64,000 nucleotides of DNA from Asterochloris sp. CNOR1 (Eukaryota; Chlorophyta; Trebouxiophyceae; Trebouxiales; Trebouxiaceae). Location of the stretch: positions 3,410,001-3,474,000 of the forward strand of contig OZ017747.1 in NCBI GenBank assembly GCA_963969365.1. The letters run 5' to 3'. Below, in pieces: positions 46,501-57,916 of this stretch; position 1 is the first letter of the stretch, and every line of letters begins with the position of its first letter. The notes below the pieces were generated by a model, which saw only the letters and a list, made by a program, of their open reading frames with translations, was not told the origin of the DNA and made no database searches. Position numbers and translations under genes: made by a program.

Positions 46501-47065
46501 AAGCGAACGAGCATGGGGGCCAAGGAGAGGAGCCAGCAGTAACAGTGCCCAGGGCTGATGCCGCTTCAACTTGCACTGCACACCAGACTGGCCGTGGGTG
46601 GTGAGCAGCATGAGGGAGCAGCTGGGCTGTGGAACAGGAGCAGCAGCAGCTCACCTTTTGGGGTGCCAGCCTGGGTTTCTTGGCAGGAGATTCAGCCTGA
46701 GCTAGCATTCCATAGTCCTTTGTCCCTGGGGGAGCAGGCTTGGCTGCTGCGGCCTTGCAGTCAGGCTTGGCCAGGGCAGCTGTGGTCTTGGCCAGCCTGG
46801 CGGATGCCCTTGCTTCCAGTGCTGTGGGCACGCCTGCTGATGCAGCGGCCTTGGTCTTGGCAGATGTGGGCCTGTCCTTGGCAGCTGGCGTCTTGGGCCC
46901 TGCTGCGGATTTGTGATGCGCATTGCCCAGGGCCTTCCCAGCTGCAGCGCTGGTGCTGCGCATGGTTCTGAAATGGTGGGTGATCAGCCTCTTCTCCTTG
47001 GGCTCCTCATTAGGCAGAATGCCGCGCTTGCCCCTGGTGGCAGGCATGCCGGCAGCAGGTGGCAC
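40586..47065 (-). CDS. ORC1: Origin recognition complex subunit 1, plant type with PHD finger
   Basis: ATPase subunit of the complex that marks replication origins and loads MCM2-7. Start ATG 47065 gives a basic, Ala/Lys-rich N-terminus (MPPAAGMPATRGKRGILPNE, exon to 46655). Next come a PHD finger near 45.9 kb (CVLCSQEGAEDASMLECDAC, GFHLGCLDPPLEEVPE) completed near 45.38 kb (GEWKCPDC); a BAH region (LRWYEKPEATHVGRQ, EHHSAREVFLTEQ, DVFVCKYEYN, 45.2-44.7 kb); an acidic segment (DWDPSDGDESEEDEDA, 44.07 kb); Walker A VSGVPGTGKTATVRQVVAEL (42.97 kb); Walker B VVLVDEMDLLVTRKQ (42.35 kb); LYNLFEWP and sensor 1 GVANTMDLPERLLPRIASRL (42.0 kb); VFQPYTRQQLETI (41.75 kb); SGDLRRCLELLRRAAEIAEE (41.35 kb); and the winged helix to 40586 (LILADPGARRLRMRMSLNLP). 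PHD before BAH is the plant arrangement. Confidence 0.95.
43636..43652. repeat. Homopolymer of 17 C in ORC1
   Basis: It lies in an ORC1 exon or intron edge (minus-strand poly-G, translated as a Gly run next to LMKDRP). Such runs are prone to sequencing and slippage errors. Confidence 0.9.
45430..45830 (-). repeat. Three ghost copies of the PHD exon end and donor in an ORC1 intron
   Basis: The real exon end encodes LGCLDPPLEEVPE before GTGGGCC (about 45805). Three decayed versions occur downstream in the intron, near 45.73, 45.56 and 45.47 kb. They include LGLPAPGTEGGA and LGAWTCLWEMYLRV readings. Each is linked to a donor-like GT and the CCAGGC(A/T)(C/G)CC block seen on the plus strand. Confidence 0.7.
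46010..46400 (-). repeat. Ghost copies of an ORC1 exon start in its upstream intron
   Basis: The real exon opens with GKRKQPLASLQLVDG after a CAG at about 46048. Copies at about 46225 (GQRRCPLAMLELA) and 46400 (GQADSPWPCCSWL) keep the CCCTGCACACA or TTGCCC lead-in and the AGCTSCAGC block. A shorter third echo is at about 46125. Confidence 0.75.
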
Positions 47066-47204
47066 TAGCAGGTGAAGCGATGATCCAAGGGCTTATTCCC
47101 GGTCGCCCTAGTACCTGATGGCAGGCGCAGCCGGGAGGGATCGCCGATGGCGTTGACTGGGGGTAGAACGGAAGTGCGGCAGGTTTTCCAGCTTATGATC
47201 CAGC
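47066..47204. promoter_or_regulatory. Short bidirectional promoter, ORC1/Hsp70
   Basis: Only 139 bp separate the two start codons, so core promoters must overlap. No clear TATA, CCAAT or heat-shock element was found by eye. Confidence 0.6.
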
Positions 47205-49964
47205 ATGAGCTGCCTGCGGCGCCTGCATGTCGCTCATCACCCCTGTCAGCCTCAAAACCCTCTGAGGCGGTCATATCTGCAGACATTTACATGCAGCAGT
47301 AATGCCCAGCCCAAGAGGGAGGTGGTGGTGGGGATAGATCTGGGCACCACCAACTCTGCCGTTGCGGTGCGTGTGTTGAGGGCAGCTTGGCTGTCATGCC
47401 TCTGGATATCAGCACTTGCTCAAGCACTGCTGCACACTACAGGCCATGCTGGGCAATGCGCCACAAATTGTGGCTTCCTCGGATGGCAGCAGAACAACAC
47501 CATCAGTGGTTGCCTTTGACAGAAATGGAGCGCCGCTTGTCGGAGCTGCTGCACAATTGGAGCCGGGAGCCTTCACCTCAGTCAAGCAATTCATTGGCCG
47601 CAAGCGCAAGGCCATCAGCAGGCCAGAGGAGCAGCAGGTGTGGAGCATCAGCCATGCACAGGAGCCTTTGTCTTTGCTCATCCACTTGGCTCGAAATGCA
47701 GCAGCACATACGTGCAGGCATCGTGCGACTTGACAGAGGATGCAGAAGGGGCTGTGCTACTGGAAACCCAGTCTGGCCAGACCTTTTCCCCAAAGGCCAT
47801 CTCAGCTTACATAGTCAAGCACCTGCTGGCCCAGGCTGCCAGGGGGCTGGATGCAAGCGTTTCAAGAGCTGTTATCTCTGTGAGTCTAGCCTTGATTGCC
47901 TGGTAAACAGCATGTAGTCTCGGAAGACAGTGGGCTGAGGTGTGCAGGCCTGCAGGTGCCAGCATACTTCACTGCCCAGCAGAAGGAGGCCACCGTGCAT
48001 GCTGGCACCATGGCTGGCCTGGAGACTGTGCGCCTCATCAGGTCAGCAGCTGCAGAGCCGTGCCAGGCCCTGCAGCTGACGCTCATTCACTGCACACCCG
48101 AATCATCAAAGCAGCCCTGTTCCCTGCAGAGTCTGCCCCCTGCAAGGGTGCCACGCTGCTCTCCTTGAAGCCAACCTGCATGCCAACTGGGGTCAGCAGC
48201 AGTCTTTGGGGTGCCCCCAGCACAAGAGATATGCACCCCTGCAGGGAGCCGGTAGCTGCCGCGCTGGCCTACGGCCTGAACCTCAGGCATGACCAGACAG
48301 TGCTCGTGCTGGACCTGGGCGGAGGCACCTTTGATGTCAGCATTCTGGAGGTGACACTGGCATCACCACGTGGACTGCTCCCAAGCTTTTTGCGTGATGA
48401 CTCCCACGATCTTGTTGTGGCTGAGCCTGCCACAAATGCAGTGCCTGCAGCCTGCAGGTCGGCCAAGGGACCGTGGAGGTGCTGGCCACTGGTGGTGACA
48501 TGCTCCTAGGTGAGTCACAACTGAGACAGCATGGCAGGCTCACTCGTGTGAGTGTGCCTTGGCATGGACCGTCCAGCCAGTCAGATGGTGCTGCGGCTGT
48601 GCTGGTCAGCGGCGGTCAAAGCCTTTGCTGAACCTCCCTGCCACACCAGCAGACAGCAGCATGCAACCTGGGTGCAGGGGGCGATGACTTCGATGAGGTG
48701 ATTGTCGGCTGGCTGGAGAAGCAGATGGGCTTCAAGGTGACCAGCTGGCACACCCTACATCTCTGCTGCTCCAGTATACCCAGTGTGCATCAATATTGCA
48801 GGCTGGCAAACGACCCCCTCCCCCAACCCTGAGGCGTCAGCTCAAGCGCATTGCAGAGCGCGCCAAGGTGCGCATTGCCAGGCCAGATCTTCAAGGCCCA
48901 GCTGACAGCATTCCTGCTGACCTCGCTTGTACTTCTGATCACAACTTGCGCCATGCAGGGCTGGCAGATCCGTGCCTCCAGTCTCAGTGCCCTGTGCAGG
49001 TCCAGCTGTCCACCAGTGAGTCAGTGACGCTGAGACTCAGCCCTCCGGGGGACGGTGCTCAGCCTGTGAGTGCAGTACTGACCAGGAGGCAGTTCGAAAA
49101 GCTCAGTGCGGAGCTGTTCAGACGGGCTCGTGAGCCTGTGGACAAAGCCTGCTGGCAGGTGGGCATTGCTGCTGGACACCGCAGAAGGAACATCCATGCC
49201 ATGAGCTTATGCTGTGTCACTCGGCCACGGCAGAGCATGGTGAGGCGGCAGTGTCTTGCCAGGCATGATGTGCCCATGAACGGGGGCGTGCTGTGAGGAT
49301 GATGAGACAATCTTAGCGTATCACTCAGAGCCAGGCACAGTCGCCTGCGCTGATAGAAATATAAGTTGTCATCTCTACGCTGACTCACACAAGGCATCAA
49401 GCATCCCCTGGCCTCTTGACCCGCCGGGCAGCCCACTGCTGAAGGCTTGTCAGCTAACATGCAGGCCTGTTGCAGGCTGGCGTGGATCTGGGCGCAGCCC
49501 TTGCAGGGCATGAGGCCAATCGGCGGCACACCAAGGGCCGGCAGCGCAGGGCAGCCATGGAGCCAGAGCTGTGCCCCAAGCGGCGGCAGCCCATCAGCCA
49601 AGTGCTGCTTGTGGGCGGGGCCACGCGCATGCCTGCCTTCCAGCGCTTTGTGCACAACATGACAGGCCTGAGGCCTAAGGAATTTGTTGTGGACCCTGAT
49701 GAGGTGGGGATGGACATCCCTTTTGCAGCAATGCTGGAGATCAATGGGATGCCATAAATCATCATGCCATCCTTGCTGCAGGCCGTGGCGCTGGGTGCTG
49801 CTGTGCAAGCTGGCATTCTTGAGGGCACGGTGCCTGATGTCATGGTGATGGACGTATTTCAGGCAGGCCTCATGAGAGTTCTTGCAGGACAACAGCTGCA
49901 AGAGGTTGAAAATGAATCTGAAGATTATGAGCTGGACCCTGATGGTAAAATTGAGGAGCTGTGA
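47205..49964 (+). CDS. Organelle-targeted Hsp70 family protein, apparently ATPase domain only
   Basis: Start ATG 47205: a basic leader [20 protein letters not shown], then [16 protein letters not shown] (phosphate-1 motif, exon to 47369). Later exons: [20 protein letters not shown] and VKQFIGRK (47.45-47.64 kb); [53 protein letters not shown] and [18 protein letters not shown] (phosphate-2, 48.3 kb); [47 protein letters not shown] (adenosine motif, 49.6 kb); [12 protein letters not shown]; then [20 protein letters not shown] and an acidic tail to a stop at 49964. It ends where the interdomain linker and substrate-binding domain should begin. DVFQAGL stands where most Hsp70s have DVxPLSLG. Such ATPase-only forms are known (e.g. 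HSPA13). A frameshift or a missed last exon is possible, but the next gene starts 25 nt later. Confidence 0.88.
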
Positions 49965-49989
49965 GAGGTTTGACTAGTCCTGCTGACCC

Positions 49990-52900
49990 ATGTTCGCTGC
50001 CTGTAAACACTCATTGCGATCGCCTGGCTGCCAGAGACACTTTTGGAGCAGCTTGACGAGCTTGCCAAAGGCTCAGCTTGTGAAAAGCCCCTCACCCCCG
50101 GCTTGGCCGTCTCGCACTCGACAGGCAGCCACACATTGTAAAGTGGCAAGCATGACAGAGCCCACATACCTGTGAGACTATGCGATTTATTTGATGACAG
50201 CATGCATGTGCAATGAGCTGCATGGGAACCTCACTGCCTGCAGGTCACAGGAACAGGCAGCCAAGATTGATGAGGAGCTGATGGGGCCACTGGGCTTCAG
50301 CGTGGATCAGCTGATGGAGCTGGCAGGTGCAGCCTCTCTTCATTGCCTCTCCTGGCTGTGAGGCTACAGCTCACCTCTAGTGTTGCAGCATGTCTGCCTG
50401 CCTCTTCTGCCTTCCAGTCTCCAGCTCATCTCCAGCATTGCTGCAGGCCTGAGCGTGGCACAGTCAGTCTATTCTGAGTACCCGCCCACCAGCCACAGCA
50501 GGGTGCTGGTCATTGCTGGGCCGGGCAATAATGGGGGGGATGGCCTGGTGGCCGCTCGCCATTTGTACCACTTTGGGTACAAGCTAGAGGTAAGACCCAC
50601 AACTGCTCCCTGTTTCTGGGACGTCTATTCAGGTAAAGGCCACAACAGGATACGCAAGGAGGGCTGCTCCACCTTGAACCCCGGCTGCCTTTGTGTGGCG
50701 ATGCCTGCCATGTACATCCTGGCCTGCACATCTAGGGTGCCATCCTGATGCTGCTGAAGGGGCTCCCATGACAGAGCATTCACACAGGGACTTTGCTGCC
50801 TTGTCAATATCAGACAGCTGGGGCTGCTCTGCCCCAGTGAAGGCTGCCTGGCCCCAGCAAAGGCCGCCTCCACATCAATACCTGTGCCCAGAGGCCCTCC
50901 ACTGCACTGCATCCACAGGTGTGCTACCCTAAGCGCACTGACAAGCCGCTGTACAGCGGGTTGGTCACCCAGCTGGAGTCCCTCAGCATCCCCTTCCCAG
51001 ACGCTGAGCAGCTGCAGCAGCACTCTCTGGCAGAGCAGTACGACCTCGTGCTGGACAGCATGTTTGGCTTCAGCTTCAGAGGGGCGCCCCGCCCCCCCTT
51101 TGACAAGCTGCTGGAGGTGACCTTGGTCTGTGCAGGCTCAGCTGCTTCTGCTTCATGTCTGCAGCATTGGCGCTGGTTGCGGGCCAGTGCCACAGCACCC
51201 CATCAGCTGAGCTCAAATGTTTGCATGTATGCAACATTGTATTTGCTTACAGCAGGGCGATGGTGCGTCACGGTGGACAGCAGAGCCGCTCACTTGCACC
51301 AGAATATGCAGTGAGCATTGCATGCCTGATTCTGCATGCTGCATAGCTTTCAGAGCATGCAGGGCCAACCCTAGGGCTGTGCACACCGTGCCTTGCTCAT
51401 CGCTGTCTCGCTTGGCATGCATTCCATGACCTGCTGTGCTGGCGCCTACAGGTTGTGAAGCCCCATGCTGGGCCCCCTCCTGTTGTCTCAGTGGACAGCC
51501 CCTCTGGGTGGCATGTGGAGAAGGGAGATGAGTCAGGTGTGGCTGTAACCCTGGCAACCACTTTGTTGGCAGGCACACACACAACTGTTGCCAATGTCCC
51601 CTTTGGCAGCTCCTGCTACCTGTTTGAGCGCTCTCTGTCAGCAGGGCTGGGCTTGGGGCACCATCCATCTGGGTCTGCGTGCAGGTGGTGGCCTGCGCCC
51701 AGATATGCTGGTGTCACTCACAGCGCCCAAGCTGGGGGCTCGCTTCTTTGATGGCAGGTTTCACTACCTAGGTGGTCGCTTCGTGCCACCCGCCATTGCG
51801 GTGAGCTGTCATGTGCTGGCATGCTGCCAACACCTTAGCGTGACTGTGCACCCCCTGCCACTGCTGTGATCCAGCACTGCACCACATCAGCATGCTGCAA
51901 AGGTCAGCAAGCCCGGCAACTGCCAGCATGTCCATTCCTATGGGCTATTTCAGGCTGAAATTTCCTGCACAGATGCAGTGCTGTGCATGCCATCCTCTTC
52001 AGAGCAACCACCTGTGCTGCAGGACAACTCCAAGCTCAAGCCGCCCAAGCACTCTGCCTCTGGCATTCTGCAGGGGTGGGCACAAATGCATGCCCTGCAT
52101 CTCACGGCAGGCACCCTGCTGCAGGAGAAGTACAAGCTGAATGTGCCTAGATTCCCTGGCACAGCGCAATGTGTGCGCATCAAGCCGCCAGCAGCAGGCA
52201 GCAGCTCTGCCCAGCAGCAGGCTGGCAGTGAAAAAGCCCTGTCTGAAATGCGCGAGAATTACAGCCAGGGCGGCCTGCTGGAGAAAGATGCAAACTTGGA
52301 TCCGATGAAGCAGTTTGACAAATGGTAAGCACAATCTTATGCCAATTCCTCCTTGCAGTCAGCCTCAGAGAGATGTGCTGTGGTCCCCAGCTGCTTGGCA
52401 ACGCTTACTGCAAGGCATGTCCTGCAGACCGACTGGAGTGAGTGCAACTTGCCTGAACTCTGCTTTTCACAGCGCGGACAGCAGGTCCCATACCAAGCCA
52501 ATCAAGTTGATTGCTGCCTGCCAAAGCATATCCAAACATGATATTTTGCGGTATTGGAACCCTCATGATGTTATGTTGTGTTGGGAAAACTGTAACCACT
52601 CTCAGAACACAATGTCAATGCATGCAACAGGTTCAAGGATGCGGTCAGCTGTGAAGCCGCTAGGGAGCCCAATGCCATGGCCTTGGCCACTGCCGATAGC
52701 CAGGGCAATCCCTCAGTGCGCATGGTGTTGCTGAAGGGCTACGACCAGCGAGGCTACATCTTCTACAGCAACTATGACAGCATGAAGGCTCAGCAGATGA
52801 AGGGAGGGAGCACAGCCAGCCTCTGCTTCTGGTGGGAGCCTTTGGAGCGTCAGGTGAGCCTTTGAGTCATGCCATCCCACCCGAACAGCCCTCCAGCAGG

Positions 52901-53496
52901 TGGTGACAGAGTGGGTGTGATGCAGGTGCGCATTGCAGGTCCCGTCACCCAGCTCCCACCTGAGGAATCAGATGCTTACTTCCACAGGTAATGGGCAGTG
53001 AGCAGTCTGCCATCAGAGCTTGCCTGCGCTGGTCTGCCCAAAATGCTGCGTACTTGCCCTGCAGCCGTCCCAGAGGTTCACAGATTGGCGCTCATGTCAG
53101 CCATCAATCCAGTGTGCTGTCAGGGCGGGAAGAGATCGAGGCTCGGGAAGCAAAGTTCAACCAGGTCAGCACCTGTCTGGCACTTCAGACATGGCAGTAT
53201 TGTGCTCTGTCAGGCAACTCCAACACTGCTTTCCAACGTAAATGAGGCCAGGCAGTGGTTTGCTGTGTCAAGCAGCTCAGGAGCTGTTTTCAGGCGTGTA
53301 ACTCCTCTTGGGCCTGCAGGAGTTTGCTGATGAGGGCAAAGAGATCCCTCGGCCTGAGTACTGGGGCGGCTACCTGGTGCGACCTGAGACCATTGAGTTC
53401 TGGCATGGCAGGCCCTCACGCCTCCACGACAGGCTGCAGTACAAGCGTGACTCCTCTGACCCCGAAAAATGGATCAGGCAGCGGCTGTCTCCATGA
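49990..53496 (+). CDS. PDX3: Bifunctional NAD(P)HX epimerase - pyridoxamine/pyridoxine 5'-phosphate oxidase
   Basis: Plant-lineage fusion acting in the plastid. The N-terminal YjeF_N domain repairs hydrated NAD(P)H. The C-terminal FMN oxidase makes pyridoxal 5'-phosphate. Start ATG 49990 gives a plastid-type leader ([20 protein letters not shown]...) ending MTEPTYL. This joins [20 protein letters not shown] across a GT-AG intron with a split Leu codon, which fixes the start exon. YjeF_N motifs: [63 protein letters not shown]. Oxidase motifs: [71 protein letters not shown], ending WIRQRLSP (stop 53494-53496). All FMN and PLP-site residues look intact. Confidence 0.95.
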
Positions 53497-53512
53497 GTAA
53501 CAGGGCAGCGTG

Positions 53513-54207
53513 TCAGTAGAGGTAGACGCCGTACACAGCTGCCACGCAAAAGATGCTCTCCTGCAGCAGCAGTGGCTTTCTTCAGAGGCATGTCAGCCAG
53601 CAAGGTCTGGGGCTGCTGCTGCAGAAGGCACAAAGGCAGACTCACATTTGTGAAGGTGTACTGCGCCCAGTCATCTGTGTTCTTGTCCCAGAGACATCTG
53701 AAGCCCATCCTGCATTGGCAAGAGTGAACGTTTTGTACACACGTCACGTGATCACCCAGCATGATTCAGAGTGGAGGCAGAGGGCTTGCCTGACAGCCTC
53801 CCCTCTCTGCTCGCCTATTACTACCTGAACGACATACTTGTAGCGCGGCCAGTTGTGCTCTGCAGGGGAAGCATTGCTGCTTGAGTTGGGAATCAGCTGC
53901 ACCCACAGCAGATTGCAAAATTGCGTCGCACACACCTTTGAGCCTGGCCTTCACCTCATCTGCAATCTCTCGCACCCAGGTGGATGTGTTGTCTGCATGG
54001 TAGGTGACCCCTGAGAGCTTCTGTTTCAGCACTGAGGTGAGGACATCATTTGCCTTGCTGCGTCTGAACCTGCACGGCAAGAGTGTGCCAGATCAGGCAG
54101 GAGACTCGGCTGTCCTTTCAGGAGCAAGCCTCATCTGCACACCTCTGAGCCCTGGGAGGCTCGAGCTGATAGTCAGCAGCCTCAACTGCCACGTCTGCAG
54201 CTGGCAT
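53513..54207 (-). CDS. DYNLT2B: Cytoplasmic dynein-2 (IFT) light chain, Tctex type 2B
   Basis: Tctex1-fold light chain of retrograde intraflagellar-transport dynein (TCTEX1D2). Five exons. ATG 54207 MPAADVAVEAADYQLEPPRA; FRRSKANDVLTSVLKQKLSG to EVKARLK (about 54070-53936); EHNWPRYKYVVQVVIGEQRG (about 53873-53775); MGFRCLWDKNTDDWAQYTFT (about 53711-53645); ESIFCVAAVYGVYLY and a stop (53513). VVQVVIGEQRGE and the FC-VAA-YGVYLY end are diagnostic of this subfamily. The third intron fits only with a GC donor (AG|GCAAGC), giving the expected GEAVRMGFRC junction. Its 3' end is 16 nt from that of PDX3. Confidence 0.9.
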
Positions 54208-54357
54208 AGTAGCTACAGGTTCGCCTCAGACAACTTCGAACGCTGTTTGGTTTCCAATGTTGAATGTTTGGCCGGCATGTGCTGGTCAAACATTGACTTG
54301 ACTTGAGTGGCAGCCACTACCAAAGTGTTTGCATCAAGTCATGCAGAAGCTATGTTG

Positions 54358-57300
54358 TCAGGGAGTGTTGGGGATGTCATCCTCATCCTCGTCATTAGCC
54401 AGTACACCTGTGGCAAAGCGGTCATGCATGACTGGGTGCTGATCACCCAGTGGAGGCTGGTGAATGTTGCGGATGCCAAATAATGGCTGGTGTTGGGACT
54501 GCTCAGCTTGGTGGCCACTGGCCCCATGCCTGCAGGCGCCACATCCCTTACTGTTAGAAGGCTGTGCTGCATGTCAGGCCCAGATCAGCAAGCGGCTCCT
54601 GCAGCCCACATCAGGTGTGCAGGGCAGGCTGAAGCTTACCCAGGTCCATCAACTTCAGTATCTGTAGCATGCTGCTGGTTCTGTGGAGGTTGCGCAGCTT
54701 GCAGGTCATGACTGCGGCGTCCATATTTTGCAAGCAGTGAACGCCCTGCAGGCAGCCAGCATCTTTGCCATTTCCAGGGGCCCTGCTGCCGTGTTACTGT
54801 GCTGGTAAAATGTGGACAGGCAGGCTTCCTGCCGTGCAGCCTGTCAGCAGACCTGAGCTAGGTGCAGCATGGGGCATCTGCCTGTCTGCAGGCAGCTGCT
54901 GGCGCTCTGCAGCAGCTAAAGCTTCGTTGTCAGCCAGGTCTGCCTGCCCTGCGCCCCGCTCGCCCTCGCCAGCATCCCAGCCAGCCCATTGGTTGCCTGC
55001 CGCAGCAGTCCTGGCGTGCGGGGGAGGCGTGCTGGCTGGAGCCAGACGAGAGGGGCGTTGGGCCTGCTGCGCTGCTGGCACACGGCGCACAGTGGTGGCT
55101 GGGGAAGGCACGATGGGAGCGCCACCTGTTGTGGGAGGTGCAGTCCCTGCAGGCAGCGGTGTCATCCTCAGCCAGGCCAACTAGCCAACCTGAAAAGGTC
55201 TGCTGGGAGCTATCGCTACAGGTACTGCTGGCGGCAGTGAGGGACCCCATGGCGGCGAGGTCAACAGTGGGCTTACATCTTTGCTGATGTGCACAGGCAG
55301 CCTGAGTGCTGTTCACCTTGCCGCCTCTGGGCAGAGCCATTGGCTGCATTCCTGCCTTCATGTGTCACACTGTAAGGAGCCTACATGACAGATAGACAAC
55401 TCGGTGTGTGTCCCTTTGGTGAACAAGCACGTGCTGCGTCGACCGCAGATAGCAGTGCAGGGAAAGTGCTTGCAGCAGAGGCTTACATTGTTGCGAGTGC
55501 CAGGAGGCCGCACAGCCTGCTGCCGCGCAGAGGATCCCCCCGTCAGCCGCTCAGCCTGAGGGTCGGTCAGGGTGGCCAGGATCAGTTCGGCGTCCACATA
55601 TAGCTCCTGCAGGGCTACACTGAGGCAGGCAGTGTGGCGGCCCAAGCGCTGGCATCAACAGGCTGGCAAACCTGGTGGCTGGGACTCACCTTGGGGATTG
55701 CCAATGGTGTTGTGGCACCCAGTCACACTTTGGCTGATGCACTGGCTGTGCAGATACACTGACCATCAATGGCATTGGAGTCAACAGACAGTGCATGTCA
55801 GCACCTGTCAAGGCTGCTGTCAAGGCTGCAAGTGCATGCCACGATGCCCTGGCATTGGCGCTCACCTGATCGCCAGCAAATGCCGGTGCTGCCACCACTG
55901 CTGCTCCTGGCATGCCAAAGCTTAGCATGACGTTGGCATTGAAGGCCTCGCACAGACTGAGCATGTGCTTGAAGTCTTTGAGGTTAAAGGTGACATCCCC
56001 AATCTCATCGGAGGTGTGGCTGTAGGTGTCGCAGACCTCATTGGGGTCGAGGGCAAGCTCAGTGTGCAGCAGCTTCTCAGCATCACCTGCGCTCAAGCAA
56101 GCCATCCTTGAGATCGGCCCCCAGACATGGCACGGCTGTCAGGGCAGCAGCTGAAGAGGCCTGGAGGGGCCTAGTTATAGAGCTGCTGTGTGCAGCAGCT
56201 ACTCAGCGCCGCCTGCCGCTTACAGGCAGGCAATGCATGGTTCTGTAGCATCACTGACATTGTTTTGACCAGATATTCAGCATCAGCTGCGCTCAGATGT
56301 CGCACAGCAGTTGTGGCAGCTCCACACTGAAGCACTCCAGAAGTGCTGCCAGCATCACATTGGCAGGCCCCACAGTGGCACTGCACCATCCCCGTCAGAG
56401 TGCCTTGCTATTGTTGTTCACTGAGGGGACCCCGTTTGCTGCTCTGACCTCTTGTGGGGTCATGGTAGCTATGAATCTCCACAGGCCTGCAGCTGCCGCC
56501 TGCAGTCTCCTGCTCCGGATCTGGGAAGGCCAGCACCGTGATCTCTTCCAGGCTAGCCTGGAAGCTGCCCAGTAACCTGCAGATGGGGATGATTGTTTTG
56601 CAGCCTTACAAGGATTGGTTTCCTGATCCCATGCAGGCAGCCGTCAGCAGCTGTCAAGAGTTAACATAGACCCAGTTACAGGCTGGCCCACAGAGGTTCT
56701 GCCAGGGACAGGCATGTTTGTTATGCCTGACGGCATGCAGCCCTGCAGTGGTGTGCCCACAGCAGTCTGCAACATGCAGTCATCTTGAGCCTGCTGGAAG
56801 GCAGGTTGGCACGCAATCCTGCACTGGTGTGCATAGATGGGTCTGATTGTCACAGCGAAGCTCAGCCTGATGGTCATCAGCCTCACTTGCTGAGCTCGCC
56901 AGTTCTGGCCACCATCTTGGTAGGGAGGGCATCAGCATCCACTGATGCCACCAGCACCTGAGCCTCCATGCAAGGCACCTTGTAGCGCTTGCACAGCCCT
57001 GCACATGGGGGAGCTGAGCGGTGCCAAGCAGCAGGCTGTGAAACAAGCAGAGGGCTAGGGCTCAGATGCGTTCAGCCAGGGCTGCTAGCTGCGACAGTAA
57101 GCCTCAAGGCTGCACGGTGACAGGGGCATAGCCTTTCGGTGGACTTCACATGTGACTGGAGCATCATCAGCAGCGGCTGGTGCTTGAGGCGGCCAAGCAT
57201 GAATGGGGCAGCTTTGGGCACGGCTTGTCAGATGCACCCACCATTGTCCGCCAGCACGGTCATCTGCAGCTTGTGCGTCATGGTGTCCAGCTCCACAGTG

Positions 57301-57916
57301 AGACGCTTCATTCTTTGGGTACGGAAGACAGCGAGCACTTGCTGCAGCAGTTAAACATGCCACCACCCCTGAGCCTGCACATTTGTGGGTGTGGAGGATA
57401 GCAAGCACTTGCTGTAGCACTGAGGGGCGTGCGTTGTCGTGCCTGCACATTTATGCAGGGCCAAAGCAAGCTTTGCAGCACAAAGCATTTTCACCTTCAT
57501 CAGCATGCCAGCCTGCAGCAGGCTCCGGTCAAAAACATCAAAACTCTCAAAGAAGCGGCTGTAGTATGTGACAGAGGCATAGGCCGACTTGGAGCTGTTG
57601 ATGCTGCGCAGCACCAGCTGCAGGCATGAGGGCAGTGTAAGAGGAGGCAGCAGCGCTGTGCCCTCCTGCCTGCCAGTGTGAGAGACACCACCAAGGGGCG
57701 GGAAAAATGGGCAAGCCAATCCCACCTTCTCTGGAGTGGCCTCCAGAGTCAGTTCTGCGCCTGCACATCACAAGCTGCTGCTGATCAGAGCTGCTGGGGT
57801 GCTGGGAACATGCAACGGTCTCAAGGGAGAGCCTGACCTGTCTTGTGCAGGCATGCCAGTCCGTTCTTGAATAGCTTGATCTGGCTGCTGTCTGTCAACA
57901 CTGCCTTGAGAGACAT
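54358..57916 (-). CDS. RAD9: Checkpoint clamp subunit RAD9
   Basis: Subunit of the PCNA-like 9-1-1 ring that signals DNA damage to ATR. Start ATG 57916: MSLKAVLTDSSQIKLFKNGL. Then LVLRSINSSKSAYASVTYYS and FFESFDVFDRS (57.6-57.5 kb); VFRTQRMKRLTVELDTMTHK (57.3 kb); RYKVPCMEAQVLVASVDADA (56.97 kb); LLGSFQASLEEITVLAF and PVEIHSYHDPTR (56.55-56.45 kb); SAGDAEKLLHTELALDPNEV, VTFNLKDFKHMLSLCEAFNA (56.1-55.87 kb); ELYVDAELILATLTDPQAER (55.6 kb); a long low-complexity tail rich in Ala/Pro/Gln (55.2-54.8 kb); LFGIRNIHQPP and the acidic end NDEDEDDIPNTP. The two clamp domains are intact. The tail carries phosphorylation sites in other species, but none is clearly alignable here. Confidence 0.88.
56070..56300 (-). 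repeat. Ghost copy of a RAD9 exon start
   Basis: The real exon begins near 56.1 kb with CLSAGDAEKLLHTELALDP. About 195 bp upstream on the minus strand (near 56.3 kb) a copy reads VRHLSAADAEYLVKTMSVML. The GCTGATGC-type codons and spacing are kept. Confidence 0.7.
57320..57440 (-). repeat. Ghost copy of a RAD9 exon start with acceptor
   Basis: The acceptor plus exon start coding LLQQVLAVFRTQRMK (about 57350-57300) is echoed about 80 bp upstream as VLQQVLAILHTHKC. Both share CAGCAAGTGCT(C/T)GCT. Confidence 0.7.
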
